Source of the DNA: Antrodiella citrinella
Lineage: Eukaryota; Basidiomycota; Agaricomycetes; Polyporales; Steccherinaceae
DNA: 43,676 nt
Assembly: GCA_004802725.1 (NCBI GenBank)
Contig: SGPM01000238.1
Coordinates: 1 to 43,676, forward strand
Reading direction: 5' to 3'
Shown here: piece after piece, positions 1 to 10,803 of the stretch
Position numbering within the stretch: the first letter of the stretch is position 1
Layout: the number at the start of each line of letters is the position of its first letter
The notes under the pieces: generated by a model
What the model was told of the DNA's origin: nothing
The model's database searches: none
The model's input: the letters and a program-made list of their open reading frames with translations, nothing else
Program-made: the position numbers and the translations under genes

Positions 1-249
1 CGGATCTTGGACCCTCCCGGACCCCCTCGGACCCCCATCGGACACTCTCGGACCTATTTCGGGCCTCTCCCTTACACTCCTTTCTACGTTCGAGTACCTC
101 GGCCTACCTCTACGACTCCTCCCCAACGCCCTTACGTGGTACCCCTCTGCCAGGAGTTCTCCCATTTGTTGGGTGTGTTCTCCCGCGCTTAGGAGCCCGT
201 CCGGTGCATCAGCGCAATTAGTCAATCATATCCTCAATAAACCTAAAGA
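1..249. repeat. C-rich degenerate short repeat and spacer
   Basis: The first ~70 bases repeat a loose CGGACC-type unit with spacing of about 8-12 bases. The stretch then becomes pyrimidine-rich on the plus strand. A small open frame crosses it but has a proline-rich, low-complexity translation and no recognisable domain, so I do not call a gene. The window edge cuts the repeat, so its full length is unknown. Confidence 0.35.
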
Positions 250-576
250 TATCAGCGACGGATTCACAACAGTGTGTTTACCAAAGGGCTATCTCTTAGC
301 GACCTGAGCATTCCTCCCCCGATCTCAGCGAGACCGTTCAATTGAACTTGAAGGACGTCCTCACCTGTTTTGATCCTGCGAGTGATCGCTATTCGTTCAT
401 CATTCGGATGCCATACAGGAAGTAATCATTCTCACGAACAATCGCAAGGAAAGACGAAGGTTGGCATGAGTATTGTCAAGTTTGCTGAACACCTTCAAAA
501 ACGATGGCAACGTGGCGGTGTTTCAAGTCAATGATCGTGCCGGCGCTTGTTCCTCTTCTTGTCCTGTCCTCACCAT
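250..576 (+). pseudogene. Decayed coding fragment, copy A of an inverted repeat pair
   Basis: This stretch aligns, in opposite orientation, with 4612-4940. Shared peptide signatures are a LTCFD motif near the start, SFSRTIARK in the middle and an EHxQKRWQRGGVSS motif near the end (about nucleotides 490-530). The homologous reading here is broken by stop codons and frame changes (for example a TAA just before the SFSRTIARK segment and a TGA after GGVSS), so it cannot encode the product. The protein family is not one I recognise. The two copies flank the 590-residue gene at 1327-3149. Confidence 0.55.
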
Positions 577-1326
577 GCAGTGGCATGCACAGGTTCGCCA
601 AGCTTCGTAGAACAGACCTTGCATTTTGCCTTCACGGTCTTCCACGGTGCATGGGGAGTCAACGACAGTGGTCATGGGCTGTAGTCTTATTGTAGTTTAT
701 CGCGCTTCTATCAGATTTCACCGAATGGTGCCCACCCTTCCCTTCGGTATCCATCATCTACATATTATTAATTCATCCTTACGGGATATGCACACATTAT
801 CTGTATCTTTTATTCAGCTTTAAGCTTTTTGTGTGTGTAGTCTTTTATTGGGATGCATTCCAAGCAAGCACCAATCACTGGCTTAGCGCTTGAACAGAGC
901 GGGTTTTACCTGCCGAAATACAGATTACGATTGATAGGTTTGAGTTTCTAGTACCAGCCTCATAAATGAGGAACATAGGTAGTTTTCCGTCGTTCGAATG
1001 AAATGCGCGCGACGCGTTTACATGCTTAGTCAGCGCACGTTTGGCCCTTTGGGGGAAGTTAAGCCTTGAGGCGGTCACATTCTGCGACCTCGCCATCGTC
1101 GTTCGTAACGTCGACCACGACCATCGCAACGTTGGGGGATCTCATCTACACATCTCTTCTCTATCACACACGCGACCCCGTTGTCTTATCTTCTCGAAGA
1201 CACTCACAATACCCACTGAGCAACAATCCTGCGTCATCGTCTCTGGCCAGCTGAACGATAGAAACATTCTAAATGAATTCGCCCATACATGCCGTGGCCA
1301 TATAAGCTCCTACTAAACCCAAGCTC
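577..1326. other. Intergenic, upstream of the coiled-coil gene
   Basis: Several overlapping short frames on both strands give no recognisable protein. The 200 bases before 1327 are pyrimidine-rich on the plus strand, as fungal promoters and leaders often are. I see no clear TATA box. Confidence 0.4.
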
Positions 1327-3149
1327 ATGAACTCACTCTGGAACCTCATCGACTGGCTGCTTCCTTCTATCCGACTTACAGACGATCTGACACCCAACCA
1401 CGCCCAATTCGATCCGGAGGCGCTCTCCGCCACTTCCCATCATAACCGCTACTCACTCGCTTCAAATTATTCGTCATACAACAGCTCACTCTCGCATCTC
1501 CATAACGACGGAAACGCCGTCGTGTCTTCGTACCCACCGAGGCGGGCAGCTGTAGCGCCGCAACCATCAACACAGCAGCAGGAGGTCGTGGCGAGCAACA
1601 GAGGCGGTGCGCCGGAATGGCAAAGGGAGAGGGACAGGAAGGAAAGAGAGCGGGAGCATCGCGAGCGAGAGAAGGACAGGATAGAACGTGAACGGATGGT
1701 CCTCAAGCAGCAGGGCGAAGCGGATGGCTTGCGCAACACCGTCAAGGCTCTCCAAGCCGAGGTAGACAGGCTCAACAGGGACTTACGGATATCCAAAGAG
1801 GACAGTCAAGCGATACAGAAGATCTCCTCACAAGATTATGTGCCCTCTCCCAATGCGTTCCCCGCTGTCCCTCCTTCCGATCCCTTGGCCTTGCGGTCCG
1901 CGTACGACTCTTTGTACTCCATGCATACCTTCACCCACGACGCGCTGATGGAGCGCACGGAAGAGCTCGCCAGTCTCAAGTCGTTCCTGTCGCAAACCGA
2001 CGACTGGTCTGGCGCTCAGCTCATTCAAGCCCTTCGCGATTTGAACACGGAGATTGTGCATCTGGCAGCGTCCCTTGCTGACGAACTCACGTCGCCGTCG
2101 TCTTCGTTTGCGTCGTACTGCGTGAAAGCGTCGGCCTCACCAAAGACGAGGGAGCTCGTTGGCGGTATGGTGGGCCCTGGTATGACGAATTGGCTGCTAG
2201 GGAGGGACTATACCGAGGATGCCGCAACTGTCCTGCAGTTTGCAATCCAGGCCTGGGAAGTGTCCTGTATTGGCCGAGCGATGGACAGCTTCTCGTATGG
2301 TCTGCCAAGGGAGGTAGATCAGTTCCTAACACGAATGTTCGAACACATGCACAGAACAGGTATGTCGTCACCCTACCGTTGTGCTTCACATTTACTCACA
2401 ACTGTACAGAGCCCCAACCAACTACCTCCCGTTGGCGTGCCCTCACGTATGACCATGCGCGTAGCCTCTTATCGTCGTCGTCATCACACCATTCTACTTC
2501 TCCATTCCAGACACTGACGGACCACAACGCACGCGGTCTTCTCTCCATGCTCGCACTATGCAATTTCCCTGCCCTTCCCCGCGAAGTCCTCCTTACCCGG
2601 TACGGCGCTCACCTTGCGCGGATCTCGGAACGTGCGGAACGGCTGGCGTCCGCAGTCAGAGAGGGTGTGATGAGTGCCAGTTTCGACGTGATGTGGGTCC
2701 GACCGGCCGAATGTGGCAAAGAGGGTGCGAAGAGTAAGAGGTTCGACGACGTGTGGATGGAGGACGTGTACGAGAGTGTGGAGATGGGTGACGAGAGAGG
2801 GAGCGGTGTCATGTGTACGGTTGAATTTGGTTTGATGCTCGTCCGGAAATCGTCGGCACCAGAGAAGAGACGCAGCGAAGATGACGGCGGACATGGCCAT
2901 TCTACCGGACACAACCATCTGCCCAACGGGTTCGTTCCGGTCGGGAACGGCCATGCAGGGATGTCGAATGGGCATTCGCACAATCATGGTCCTCCGATGA
3001 ACGGCACGAACGGGCATGCAATGCTGAATGGAAACAACAACGGAGTCAACGGCGGTGGTCACGAACATGAAGGTGGAAAATCCTTCCTGACGCGCACAGT
3101 TCTTGTCAAGCCAAGAGTGTTGCTGGATTCGGTTGCACTCCTTGTATAA
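1327..3149 (+). CDS. Hypothetical coiled-coil protein, 590 aa
   Basis: Two exons, 1327-2359 and 2410-3149, are joined across a 50-bp GTATGT...ACAG intron; the phase clos​es to 590 residues. I do not recognise a named family. Residues about 98-165 are dense in Arg and Glu with a heptad-like leucine pattern, suggesting a coiled coil. They are preceded by a Ser/Gln-rich linker and followed by a mixed helical region up to about residue 470. The last ~90 residues are rich in His, Gly and Asn (many HG and NG pairs), so probably disordered and perhaps metal-binding. No signal peptide or membrane segment is visible. The ATG at 1327 begins the only long frame and has no close upstream competitor. It reads as a fungal protein of unknown role, possibly a scaffold. 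Confidence 0.75.
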
Positions 3150-4095
3150 CAGACACAAAACTGGTAAGCAACTTTCCAGGTTACGGTCATAGCGAGAAGA
3201 GGACACACAAAACTGACGAGGAATGTATGTTTTTATGCCATATAGAGCGTGTAGCTCGTCTCTCCGATGTTCCTCCGTTCAACGCGTTGGCTTCGCGTGT
3301 TCTTCTTACAAACAACCTCTGGCCTCGAGGCCACGGGTTTTCATATCTCTAGCGTCGCGGGAAGGAGAGATAAGTATGATGCGCTGCCGCGCTTCTTACT
3401 CTATCGTCAATGCCGCCCACGACAACACGCGCCTTTCGCACCTCAGGCCTCAAACATGCATTATAACTTATCCCCTCCTGCTCATCCGATGTACAATGTG
3501 CACGCACGACTACCACGACCACTATGGCCTTGTACACCCGTCGTACATGTATGCGCGTAATGTGTACACTACCGCAACACCTTATCTCCGTCTCATCTCA
3601 TCATGCATGCTTTCTGTTCTCGCTTTCGCAATCTTTTATCATCTCTTTCCCTTTTGCATTGGATTTTTTTTTGTTTTCACTCGTTCTTTGATCTGGATTT
3701 TTGCTTACGTCGACTCTCGCTAAATGCTTGCCTTGCCTTGCTAACGACCGTATTATATTTTGTGCATACTGTATACCCCCCCTCGCTTCCGTAATACCTC
3801 CCTACGCCCCGCCACTTCGTTCCGGAACGTATGTACTGCTAGTTTATCTTATTGCGCACTCATGCACTCATGCCCAGTTATTTGGATTGTATGTAGGCTC
3901 AGATCAAGCCCCTCACCCGGAACGTGAGAGGCTGCGCGGGTGGAGGGTTTTGGTTTGAGACTAGGATTGTATCATAGGGAATTCGCACTTCTCTGCGATA
4001 CAAATTTCGCGCTTGTTGGTAATTCTCAAAGAGTTAGATAGAGCGTGAAAGGCACCACGTCTGACTCATGTCGTGCGTATCAATCGCTTGAGACT
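3150..4095. other. Intergenic, 3' side of the coiled-coil gene
   Basis: The sequence is T- and C-rich on the plus strand (for example the long T run near 3666). Its frames have no recognisable domain. It probably holds the 3' UTR and spacer. Confidence 0.4.
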
Positions 4096-4518
4096 CTAGA
4101 ACGTGCGCACAGCAAGGATATGTTGTGATTGCAAGACGTGTGCGTACAAATCCGGAACACCCAAGCATTCAGTATCAGAATTGGGATACAATCTCGACCA
4201 GTCCAAGGTTGTATTTCCTTCTGTCGCAGGCTTCCGTAGTATGTGATACTGAACACAAGACCTCAAGGCACGTTTAAGAATTTGACGAGCTTCTCGGTGG
4301 ATGTAGAAGACAGGTATACCATCATGTGAAGGAACAAGTGATGTAGACACGAGTTCATTGCTTAGTTGCCGTCGCGGAAAAGTCGGGGATCCATAGAGGA
4401 TGAGATCCACCAAAGTCTCCAGACATGCACAAGTCTGGCCTTCACGGTTGTCGTCACAGCAAAAGTAAAGAAGTCTATTTTGCATGAGTCTTGACAGATA
4501 TACATACAACGTAAACAC
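4096..4518 (-). other. Unassigned open frame of 140 codons, doubtful gene
   Basis: A minus-strand frame with a Cys-rich N-terminal part but no motif I can assign. It lies just downstream, on the same strand, of the decayed fragment at 4612-4940, and might be the far end of the same dead gene. Codon content is not clearly coding. I list it only so the stretch is not taken as empty. Confidence 0.15.
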
Positions 4519-4611
4519 TGACCTAGTATCAAGAGATATCTATTCCCTTAGGCCGAGTAGATATTTTGAGTGCTTCAGTGCTGACTAGCGCTGACTTGCT
4601 ACTGAGAGATG

Positions 4612-4940
4612 ATCGATGAGGACGAGAAGAGAAGACGCTGGCATAATCATCATCGGTTGACATCCCAATTTGGACTTGAAACTCCGCCACGCTGCCATCG
4701 CTTTTGAACGTGTTCAGAAACTTTGACAGTACTCATGTAAACTTCTTCTTTTCTTGCGATTGTTCGTGAGAATGGTTGCCTTCCTTTGCGGCATTCGAAT
4801 TTTGCAAAGCCACGATCATTTGAACAGTCGAAGCAAGTGAGTACGCTCAGCTTCAAATCGAGCCCGACGGCAGGAGGAATGCTAAGAGGTGAGCTGTTTG
4901 ATGGACACACCACTTTCAATCCGCTCTCTGACACTATTTG
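4612..4940 (-). pseudogene. Decayed coding fragment, copy B of an inverted repeat pair
   Basis: The better-preserved copy of the fragment seen inverted at 250-576. It keeps about 90 uninterrupted codons, with LTCFD, FSRTIARKEE and EHVQKRWQRGGVSS motifs, then a TGA after the WDVNR segment. In another frame the sequence continues as a Ser/Arg-rich tail to a stop near 4530, so a frameshift may separate body and tail. No family is recognised. It could be the C-terminal part of a small multicopy basidiomycete gene. Whether it is still expressed cannot be judged from sequence. Confidence 0.5.
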
Positions 4941-5328
4941 TGGGGTATACTCAAATTTCAGATCATTCTTGCGTGGCAGCGTAGCTGCGCAAGCGTGGCC
5001 AATGACCAGTGCATCATACCAAACTTCATGCCGACTCAGAACCTGACTTGCTCGCTTCCAACTTCCAGTGTGAGGTTGCTCACGAGGACAGCTATGGCCA
5101 CACGCTACGTCCCCGAGTCAAACTGAACTCCACCAGCTACGTTTGGTGAGAATCAAAAACGAGGTTCTGATATTATACGAGCCCCAGGTTCCGAACGGCA
5201 TTCCATTCATACTGCTCTTCCTTGATGGGCCGCTTATCTTCAGGTTTCGCCTCAGCTGGATGTTCATGATGGCAGCTCGAAAGTGCTACCGAAGTTTTTT
5301 GGCGGTGGCATGCCAGCGGCCATCCCGG

Positions 5329-5335
5329 TATAAAA
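5329..5335 (+). promoter_or_regulatory. TATA box of methyltransferase gene 1
   Basis: TATAAAA lies 70 bases before the ATG at 5406, in a good position for a core promoter with a short leader. Gene 2 has the same element at a similar distance. Confidence 0.5.
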
Positions 5336-5405
5336 GCGAGGGCTCTGTACACAGGATCACCTGCATTCGGTATTGGAATCTCCTTCAGGTGCCCTCTTCA
5401 AAGCA

Positions 5406-6212
5406 ATGGCCTCATTATTGCCAAACCCTCTGGTCAAAATACTTTTCATCATCGTCAACACATATTCAGCCTACAAATCCAATTGTCCTCCTCGTCCTCC
5501 TGCCGACAAAAGTGAAATAAAGAAGTATAGGGAGCGCAAAGATACCAGCGATAGTCTAACACCCGTCGCGCGCATCACTGTCCCTATATTGATGGTAGGG
5601 ACCACTGTCTTCATACCGTGCGGTTTCTCACATGTCCATACAACATAGATCACGATCTTTTCGTTTGCCGTGTGTGACATTTACACAATCGTGTACGCCG
5701 TCTATCCCGCTCTACGCGTTCCCCTCCTTCACAACCTCATCCTCCCGAGCCCCGCCGTAGCACCAAAGGTCTCCAACTTCTACTTGTCGACCCCATTTGT
5801 GTGGGGCTCGGTGATGCTCTGGATGGGCACTTTCATTCGATGGCTCTGCTATCGCACCCTTGGCCGTCACTTCACCTTCGAGCTTTCTCTTCAAAAGGAG
5901 CATAGACTGGTCACGGAAGGCCCGTACTCCCTCGTTCGCCACCCTTCCTATCTCGGATACATCTTCGTAGCCGCAGGTATGGTGACTACCCAGCTTCTTA
6001 GCCCCGGGACGTGGTGGGTGGAGAGCAGCATGTGGCAGACGTGGCAGGGCAAAGTGTTCGGCACATACTGGCTCGGGTTCAGCTCGTATGTGACCTATAT
6101 GTTGTTGTCGAGAGTCCCGAAGGAGGATTTGATGTTGAGGATCGAATTCAAGGAGCAGTGGTTGAGTTGGTCACGCAAGACAAAGTACGCTGTAATTCCT
6201 TTCATCTGGTGA
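5406..6212 (+). CDS. Isoprenylcysteine O-methyltransferase-like protein 1
   Basis: Exons 5406-5594 and 5649-6212 (54-bp intron, phase 0) encode 250 residues. The family methylates the carboxyl group of prenylated C-terminal cysteines in the ER membrane, using S-adenosylmethionine. It shows several hydrophobic helices, then the core CYRTLGRHFTFEL, the GPYSLVRHPSYLG motif, and the C-terminal RVPKED...EFKEQW signature expected of STE14/ICMT proteins (RHP and the late acidic pair are SAM-site features). The ATG at 5406 matches the paralogs in length; an upstream in-frame TTG is not a credible start. Two paralogs, at 6482-7283 and 13408-14212, share the intron position and have a second exon of exactly 564 nt. 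Whether this copy acts on pheromones, Ras-like proteins or small molecules cannot be told from sequence. Confidence 0.85.
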
Positions 6213-6481
6213 AGGGCTGTGGTATACGTTCACGGCAGAGATCGCTCTCCCTTTCGTATCGGCGATGATGTGCAGCGTTATAGAATTCTTACCAGCAATC
6301 AACAAACTTTGAATGTAACAGTATGTCTAGCGCTCTTATTTCATGGTGCTTTCCGATTACAGACGGCTGGAAGTGGGTCCAAGTTTGACGAGCTCCAAAT
6401 AGCTGTGAAGCCCACGGGCCCTACCGCTCATTGAATGCAGGTAAGCATTGCGGGGGAAATTTGAACATTTCGAACCAGCCA

Positions 6482-7283
6482 CTAGCATACACCGGGAACC
6501 AGCTTATAAGGCGTCCTCTTCGCCCATTCCTCCCACTTCTTCCCAAACTCCTTCTGCAACACTCTGTCCTCCTTTGGCACTCTACTCACCAAGGAATACA
6601 ACACGAACGCAATAGTGCTGACCCATACCGTCCCGAGGACCTTTCCCAGCGTCGTGGACCACATCCCCGCCTCACTCCACCAGCTCCCCGGACCGAACTC
6701 AGTAAGCAGGAGACCGCTGAAGAAGGTCACCTGTCCGGTATAAGCTGGGTGTCGGACGACGGAGTACGGCCCGTGCGTGATAAGCTTGTGGTCTTTCTTA
6801 AGCGCGAGTTCAAACGTGAACTGCCGCCCGAGGGTGCGGTAGCATATGAGACGCAACGTGCAGCTGGAGACGCACATGCAAGTGCCGATGATGAGTGCGG
6901 GCGAGGCGCGTAGACGATAGGATAAGGGTGTCATGAGGTTGTATGTGGGCAGAAGGATGTTCAGTATGGTCGTATACCGTACAGCGGGATACGCGGCGGC
7001 AAGGGTTATGTACATCTCCGAAAGTTGAAATGTATACAATTGGGCCTGTGAGACCATGTTGAGTGTGCGAGTCGATGGCATTCAAATGCAGGATACGCAC
7101 CCATATCAATGGCAGAATCAACCATTGCATGACAGTCAACGGTTCCAACGCCTTCTTGCCGTCTTCGTACTTCTTCCGCTCATCCTGATCGGCATCTTTG
7201 TTTGGAGGCAATGTGGTAATGTGACCTGCGACGAGATTCGCGAGGAGGAACGGTACTCGGTATAGGGAGGGCGGGATAGACAT
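6482..7283 (-). CDS. Isoprenylcysteine O-methyltransferase-like protein 2
   Basis: Exons 7101-7283 and 6482-7045 (55-bp intron, phase 0) encode 248 residues. It is convergent with paralog 1, only 269 bp apart. It keeps CYRTLGRQFTFELALKK, GPYSVVRHPAYTG and RVPKED...EFGKKW, so the SAM-binding region of the ICMT/PEMT fold looks intact. It is clearly the most divergent of the three local copies: its first exon differs strongly (NKDADQDERKKY) and the C-terminus ends in VPGVC rather than VIPF[IV]W. Its exon 2 is again exactly 564 nt. Hydrophobic stretches at roughly residues 60-90, 95-125 and 170-200 fit a polytopic ER membrane enzyme. Confidence 0.85.
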
Positions 7284-8167
7284 TGAGAAGACTTGCGACA
7301 GGCCTGGGAAAGCGAAGAGACAAAGACAGGCCTTTATAGCGTTCCCACCTGCTGCGTCTCTCGGTCTTCGAGAGTTCGTCTATAAGCTCTACATAGAATG
7401 CACGACATTGATAAAGCATTGATAAAGCATATTCAATCGATGTTCGAGAAGCGCACCTGTTCGCATACAGGCGCTATACGGTTTTGCCGAGTGTAGGGAG
7501 TACATTCTATGTAGGCATGCAATATACTGTCCGAGCCTTTGGTGCTTGATCCAGTTTCGGTTCGAAAGGCCATGTTCTTTGCGGTTCTTTGTCTACGTCG
7601 ATGGTAAGCTGTCAGTTGTGATTGGGATCTTCACTCCTTCACTTAAACGTGAAGATTGTCGCGACGACGCCATTCTCACGACGACGGTAACATCATGCAA
7701 AAAGAGCTTAGAGACCGAGTGCGAAGTAGCATATGGAGCAGAAGATATCTGAGCAACGAAATCCGTTTATCGAGTGCAAACAGATGGATGGGAATATATG
7801 CATGTCTCAGTAACAAGATATGATCCCAGGAAGGAAATAGTACTCACGCGATATGGCCAACTGACCCAGAACATATATATTGCGTCGTTGGATAGCGGGT
7901 TTAGCGGCCTATGTACGCCCCGTAGATACAGCAGTATCCACATACAAGGGATCAGAAGCGTTTACTTTGGCACGGCGTTTGCGGGTACTCCGGGAAATGC
8001 TCAGACAGTGCCGAATGTCGTTCTGCATAAGGGACAAAGCATTTTTATCACTACCATATCGTCTCTGATGAAAGCATGCCTACAACGGGAAATTGTGAGA
8101 CTCAGACCACGAAGAGCAGGAGATAAGCCGACCTGCCTTCTCTTCTCCCAACTCAGTGCAACTCAAG
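7284..8167. other. Divergent intergenic region, methyltransferase 2 / monooxygenase
   Basis: The two genes point away from each other, so both promoters should lie here. Near 7408-7432 an 11-base unit (ATTGATAAAGC) occurs twice in tandem. Short frames in the rest resemble no protein I know. Confidence 0.45.
7332..7338 (-). promoter_or_regulatory. TATA box of methyltransferase gene 2
   Basis: Read on the minus strand, TATAAAG lies about 50 bases before the ATG at 7283, a spacing comparable with the TATA box of paralog 1. Confidence 0.45.
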
Positions 8168-10349
8168 ATGGAGGGCCTTGATGCTAGAATCGTCTCCGTC
8201 GAGTGGCTCTCTGGATTCGCCCAGGCCATCACTGCTGGAGAAGTCAAGAACGTCGTCAAAACGATCTTGCCAAATGGATGGTTCCGAGACGTCCTGACGT
8301 TGACCTGGGACTATCGCGCGCTAGAAGGGGCAGAGAAGATCGTCCAGTATCTCTCCGAGCACCTGCGTACCGGCCAAATAACAGCACTTCGACTGGCAGA
8401 GGATAAGTTCTACGAGCCAAGATATATTGAAGCAGTTGGTTGGATAGAGGCAGTCTTCAAGTACGAGACTCCGGTGGCACTTGGACGTGGTCATGCGCGG
8501 CTTGCCAAAGACGGAGCGGGGCAATGGAAAGCGGTGAGTATCTGTATGATAGTGGAGGACTTGAAAGGACACGAAGAAGCCAGCCATGAGCTTGGAATAT
8601 ACGGAAACCACACTCTTGCATGGAGTGATGTTGTCCGCGAGCGGAAAGCTAGGATCGAGTCGGATCCTCAGGTCCTGATCGGTGAGTGGTCATCGCTAAG
8701 AAATGACCGGGAAATTGAGTTTTGCGGCAGTTGGAGGTGGTCAGACAGGACTTCAAATTGCGGCGCGCTTTAAGCAGATGGGCATCCGGGCCATCGTCAT
8801 AGAGCAAAACGAGCGGATTGGCGACACTTGGCGAAAACGATACCCAACCCTAACCCTACATACGGTACGCAACCATCATCAATGTAAGCACTACTCATCC
8901 CTCGGAAATATACTGCACAAACTCACCTTGAAAATTCAGTGCTTTATCAGCCTTTCCCGAGAAATTGGCCTTTCTATACACCCAAAGAAAAAGTGGCTGA
9001 TTGGCTAGAGTCATACGCCAAGTTGCAAGATCTGGTGGCGTGGACGAAATCGAAGGTAGATGGCCAGCCTGTATATCACGATGATCGGGGAAAGTGGGAC
9101 GTAGTCATTGACCGGAACGGTGAGCAAGTCACGATCCACCCCGCTCATATCGTCATGGCCATAGGAACGCTCGGAGAGCCTCGCGAAGCTACACTTCCGA
9201 ATCGAGAAAAATTCGCCGGCACGACCTTGCACACCTCCAAATACGAGGGGGGTGCACGTTATGCCGGTAAACGCGTTGTGGTAGTGGGGGCCGGAAACTC
9301 CAGCATCGACATCTGTCAAGACTTATGTTTCCACAAAGCAAAGTCCGTGACTATGATCCAAAGATCATCAACCTGTGTATCCTCCGGAGAGAGCACAGCA
9401 CAGAATTTGATGCGCTTCTGGCCAGACGGAGTGCCTGTCGAAGTTGGGGACTTCAATTTCGGAGCGATCCCACTAGGCTGGTTCAAGAAGGTGATGCAGA
9501 CCCAGACAGACGCGATGTGGGAAAGTCAAAAAGACCTGTTCGACAAACTGCGAAAGGGCGGCATGGCATTGAATATGGGTCCAGACGGACAAGGTCAACT
9601 ACTTCTGGTCTGGGAGAAAGGCGGAGGTAAGTGTCACTATATAATTGTGGCATATACTCACAGACTTACTTGTTGGCGATGACTACGTATGAAGGATACT
9701 GTGAGTCTTCCAGCAGCTACTCTTACCAACGACGCTGTCTGAATGGCATTTGTTCAGGGATAGAAAAGGGCGGCGCAGACCTTATTGCTTCTGGGGACAT
9801 TAGAGTGAAGCAAGGCGTCCAGCCGTCATCGTTTAGTGAGACTGGACTGATATTCGAAGATGGCACGGAAGTACAAGCAGACGTTGTCATTTTTGCGTAA
9901 GCTTACAACACCATAAAAGTGTCCCTGTACTCACAACGATCTGAATATGATGACAGAGTCGGATACATCACCATTCGAGAAAGCTCGCGCAAGATCTTGG
10001 GAGACGAGACTGTCGACAGGACAGGAGCGGTGTATGGCCTCGACGAGGAAGGAGAGCTGCAGGGAAGTTACCGTCCCACTGGTCATCCTGGAGTGAGCAA
10101 GTTTGCTGCGTAAGTATAAAGGACTGAACTGACCATCCAAACAGCTTTGGTTCGGGACTGGAGACTTCTGGAACTCCCGGTTTATGTCCAAACAGCTGGT
10201 GAGCACTTTGTTACGTTTCAACGTCAAATGGCAGACATGGAGTGTGCTTTCGATAGGCTGTGCAAATCAAGGCGATGGAGCTTGGACTTATGGATTCGAA
10301 GAGACAGCTGGAGCAATATCATCGTAAATATGTCAAGAACAGGCTTTGA
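8168..10349 (+). CDS. Flavin-containing monooxygenase-like protein, 593 aa
   Basis: Eight exons: 8168-8681, 8731-8883, 8940-9626, 9695-9700, 9758-9896, 9957-10092, 10145-10198 and 10257-10349. The enzyme would use FAD and NADPH to oxygenate a small substrate. Residues 1-160 form a SnoaL/NTF2-like N-terminal domain typical of the fungal subgroup. The FAD motif VGGGQTG is at about 172, the FMO-type fingerprint FAGTTLHTSKY at 314-324 and the NADPH motif VVGAGNSS at about 337. A C-terminal HPGLWFGTGDFW segment follows. Exon 4 is only six bases (GATACT); without it the conserved GGYW motif cannot be built. The 8168 ATG begins the conserved domain. The substrate is unknown; amines, thioethers or ketones are possible. 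Confidence 0.9.
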
Positions 10350-10803
10350 GTAGAATTCAAACGTACAACTCCCTTTGCTCCGGACTTTGTTGGTGGTCAA
10401 AACACCATTCGCGACGAGCAAATCATCGAGAACACTGAATCCAATAGTTACAGCGTAGATTGCATATAGATTCTGGCGTTGTGGATGTCCATGTCGACGG
10501 GCATGGGACGGGTGTGGTTGCGGTCAGGAACAAGTCGGGAACAACACTGACGGACCCGACAGTCGCCTCTCTCAAACAAATATTATGAACGCCCCGTCAT
10601 CGACTGTGACAGACATTCTCCGACATTTACTCCTTTGCTCTTCATAGAAGCTTCATCCTCTTCTACGTATCTCTGGTGCACATAGAAGCGGCGATTGGGA
10701 TATTGTTCCTGCGTTTATTTGATCCAGGTTGTTACTCCGGCGCGTTCGACACGGTTTGTTCACTATATCAGGATTGTGCCACGCCACGTTCACAGGTCCA
10801 GCA
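10350..10803. other. Intergenic, monooxygenase 3' end / SEC14 promoter
   Basis: Both flanking genes run in the plus direction. I see no open frame with a recognisable domain and no clear TATA box. Confidence 0.4.

Noticed and set aside
2556..3206. Long minus-strand open frames under the coiled-coil gene
   Set aside because: They are antisense shadows of the spliced plus-strand gene and have no domain.
8843..8860. Telomere-like CCCTAACCCTA in the monooxygenase
   Set aside because: It is only about two units and lies within conserved coding sequence, so it is not an interstitial telomere.
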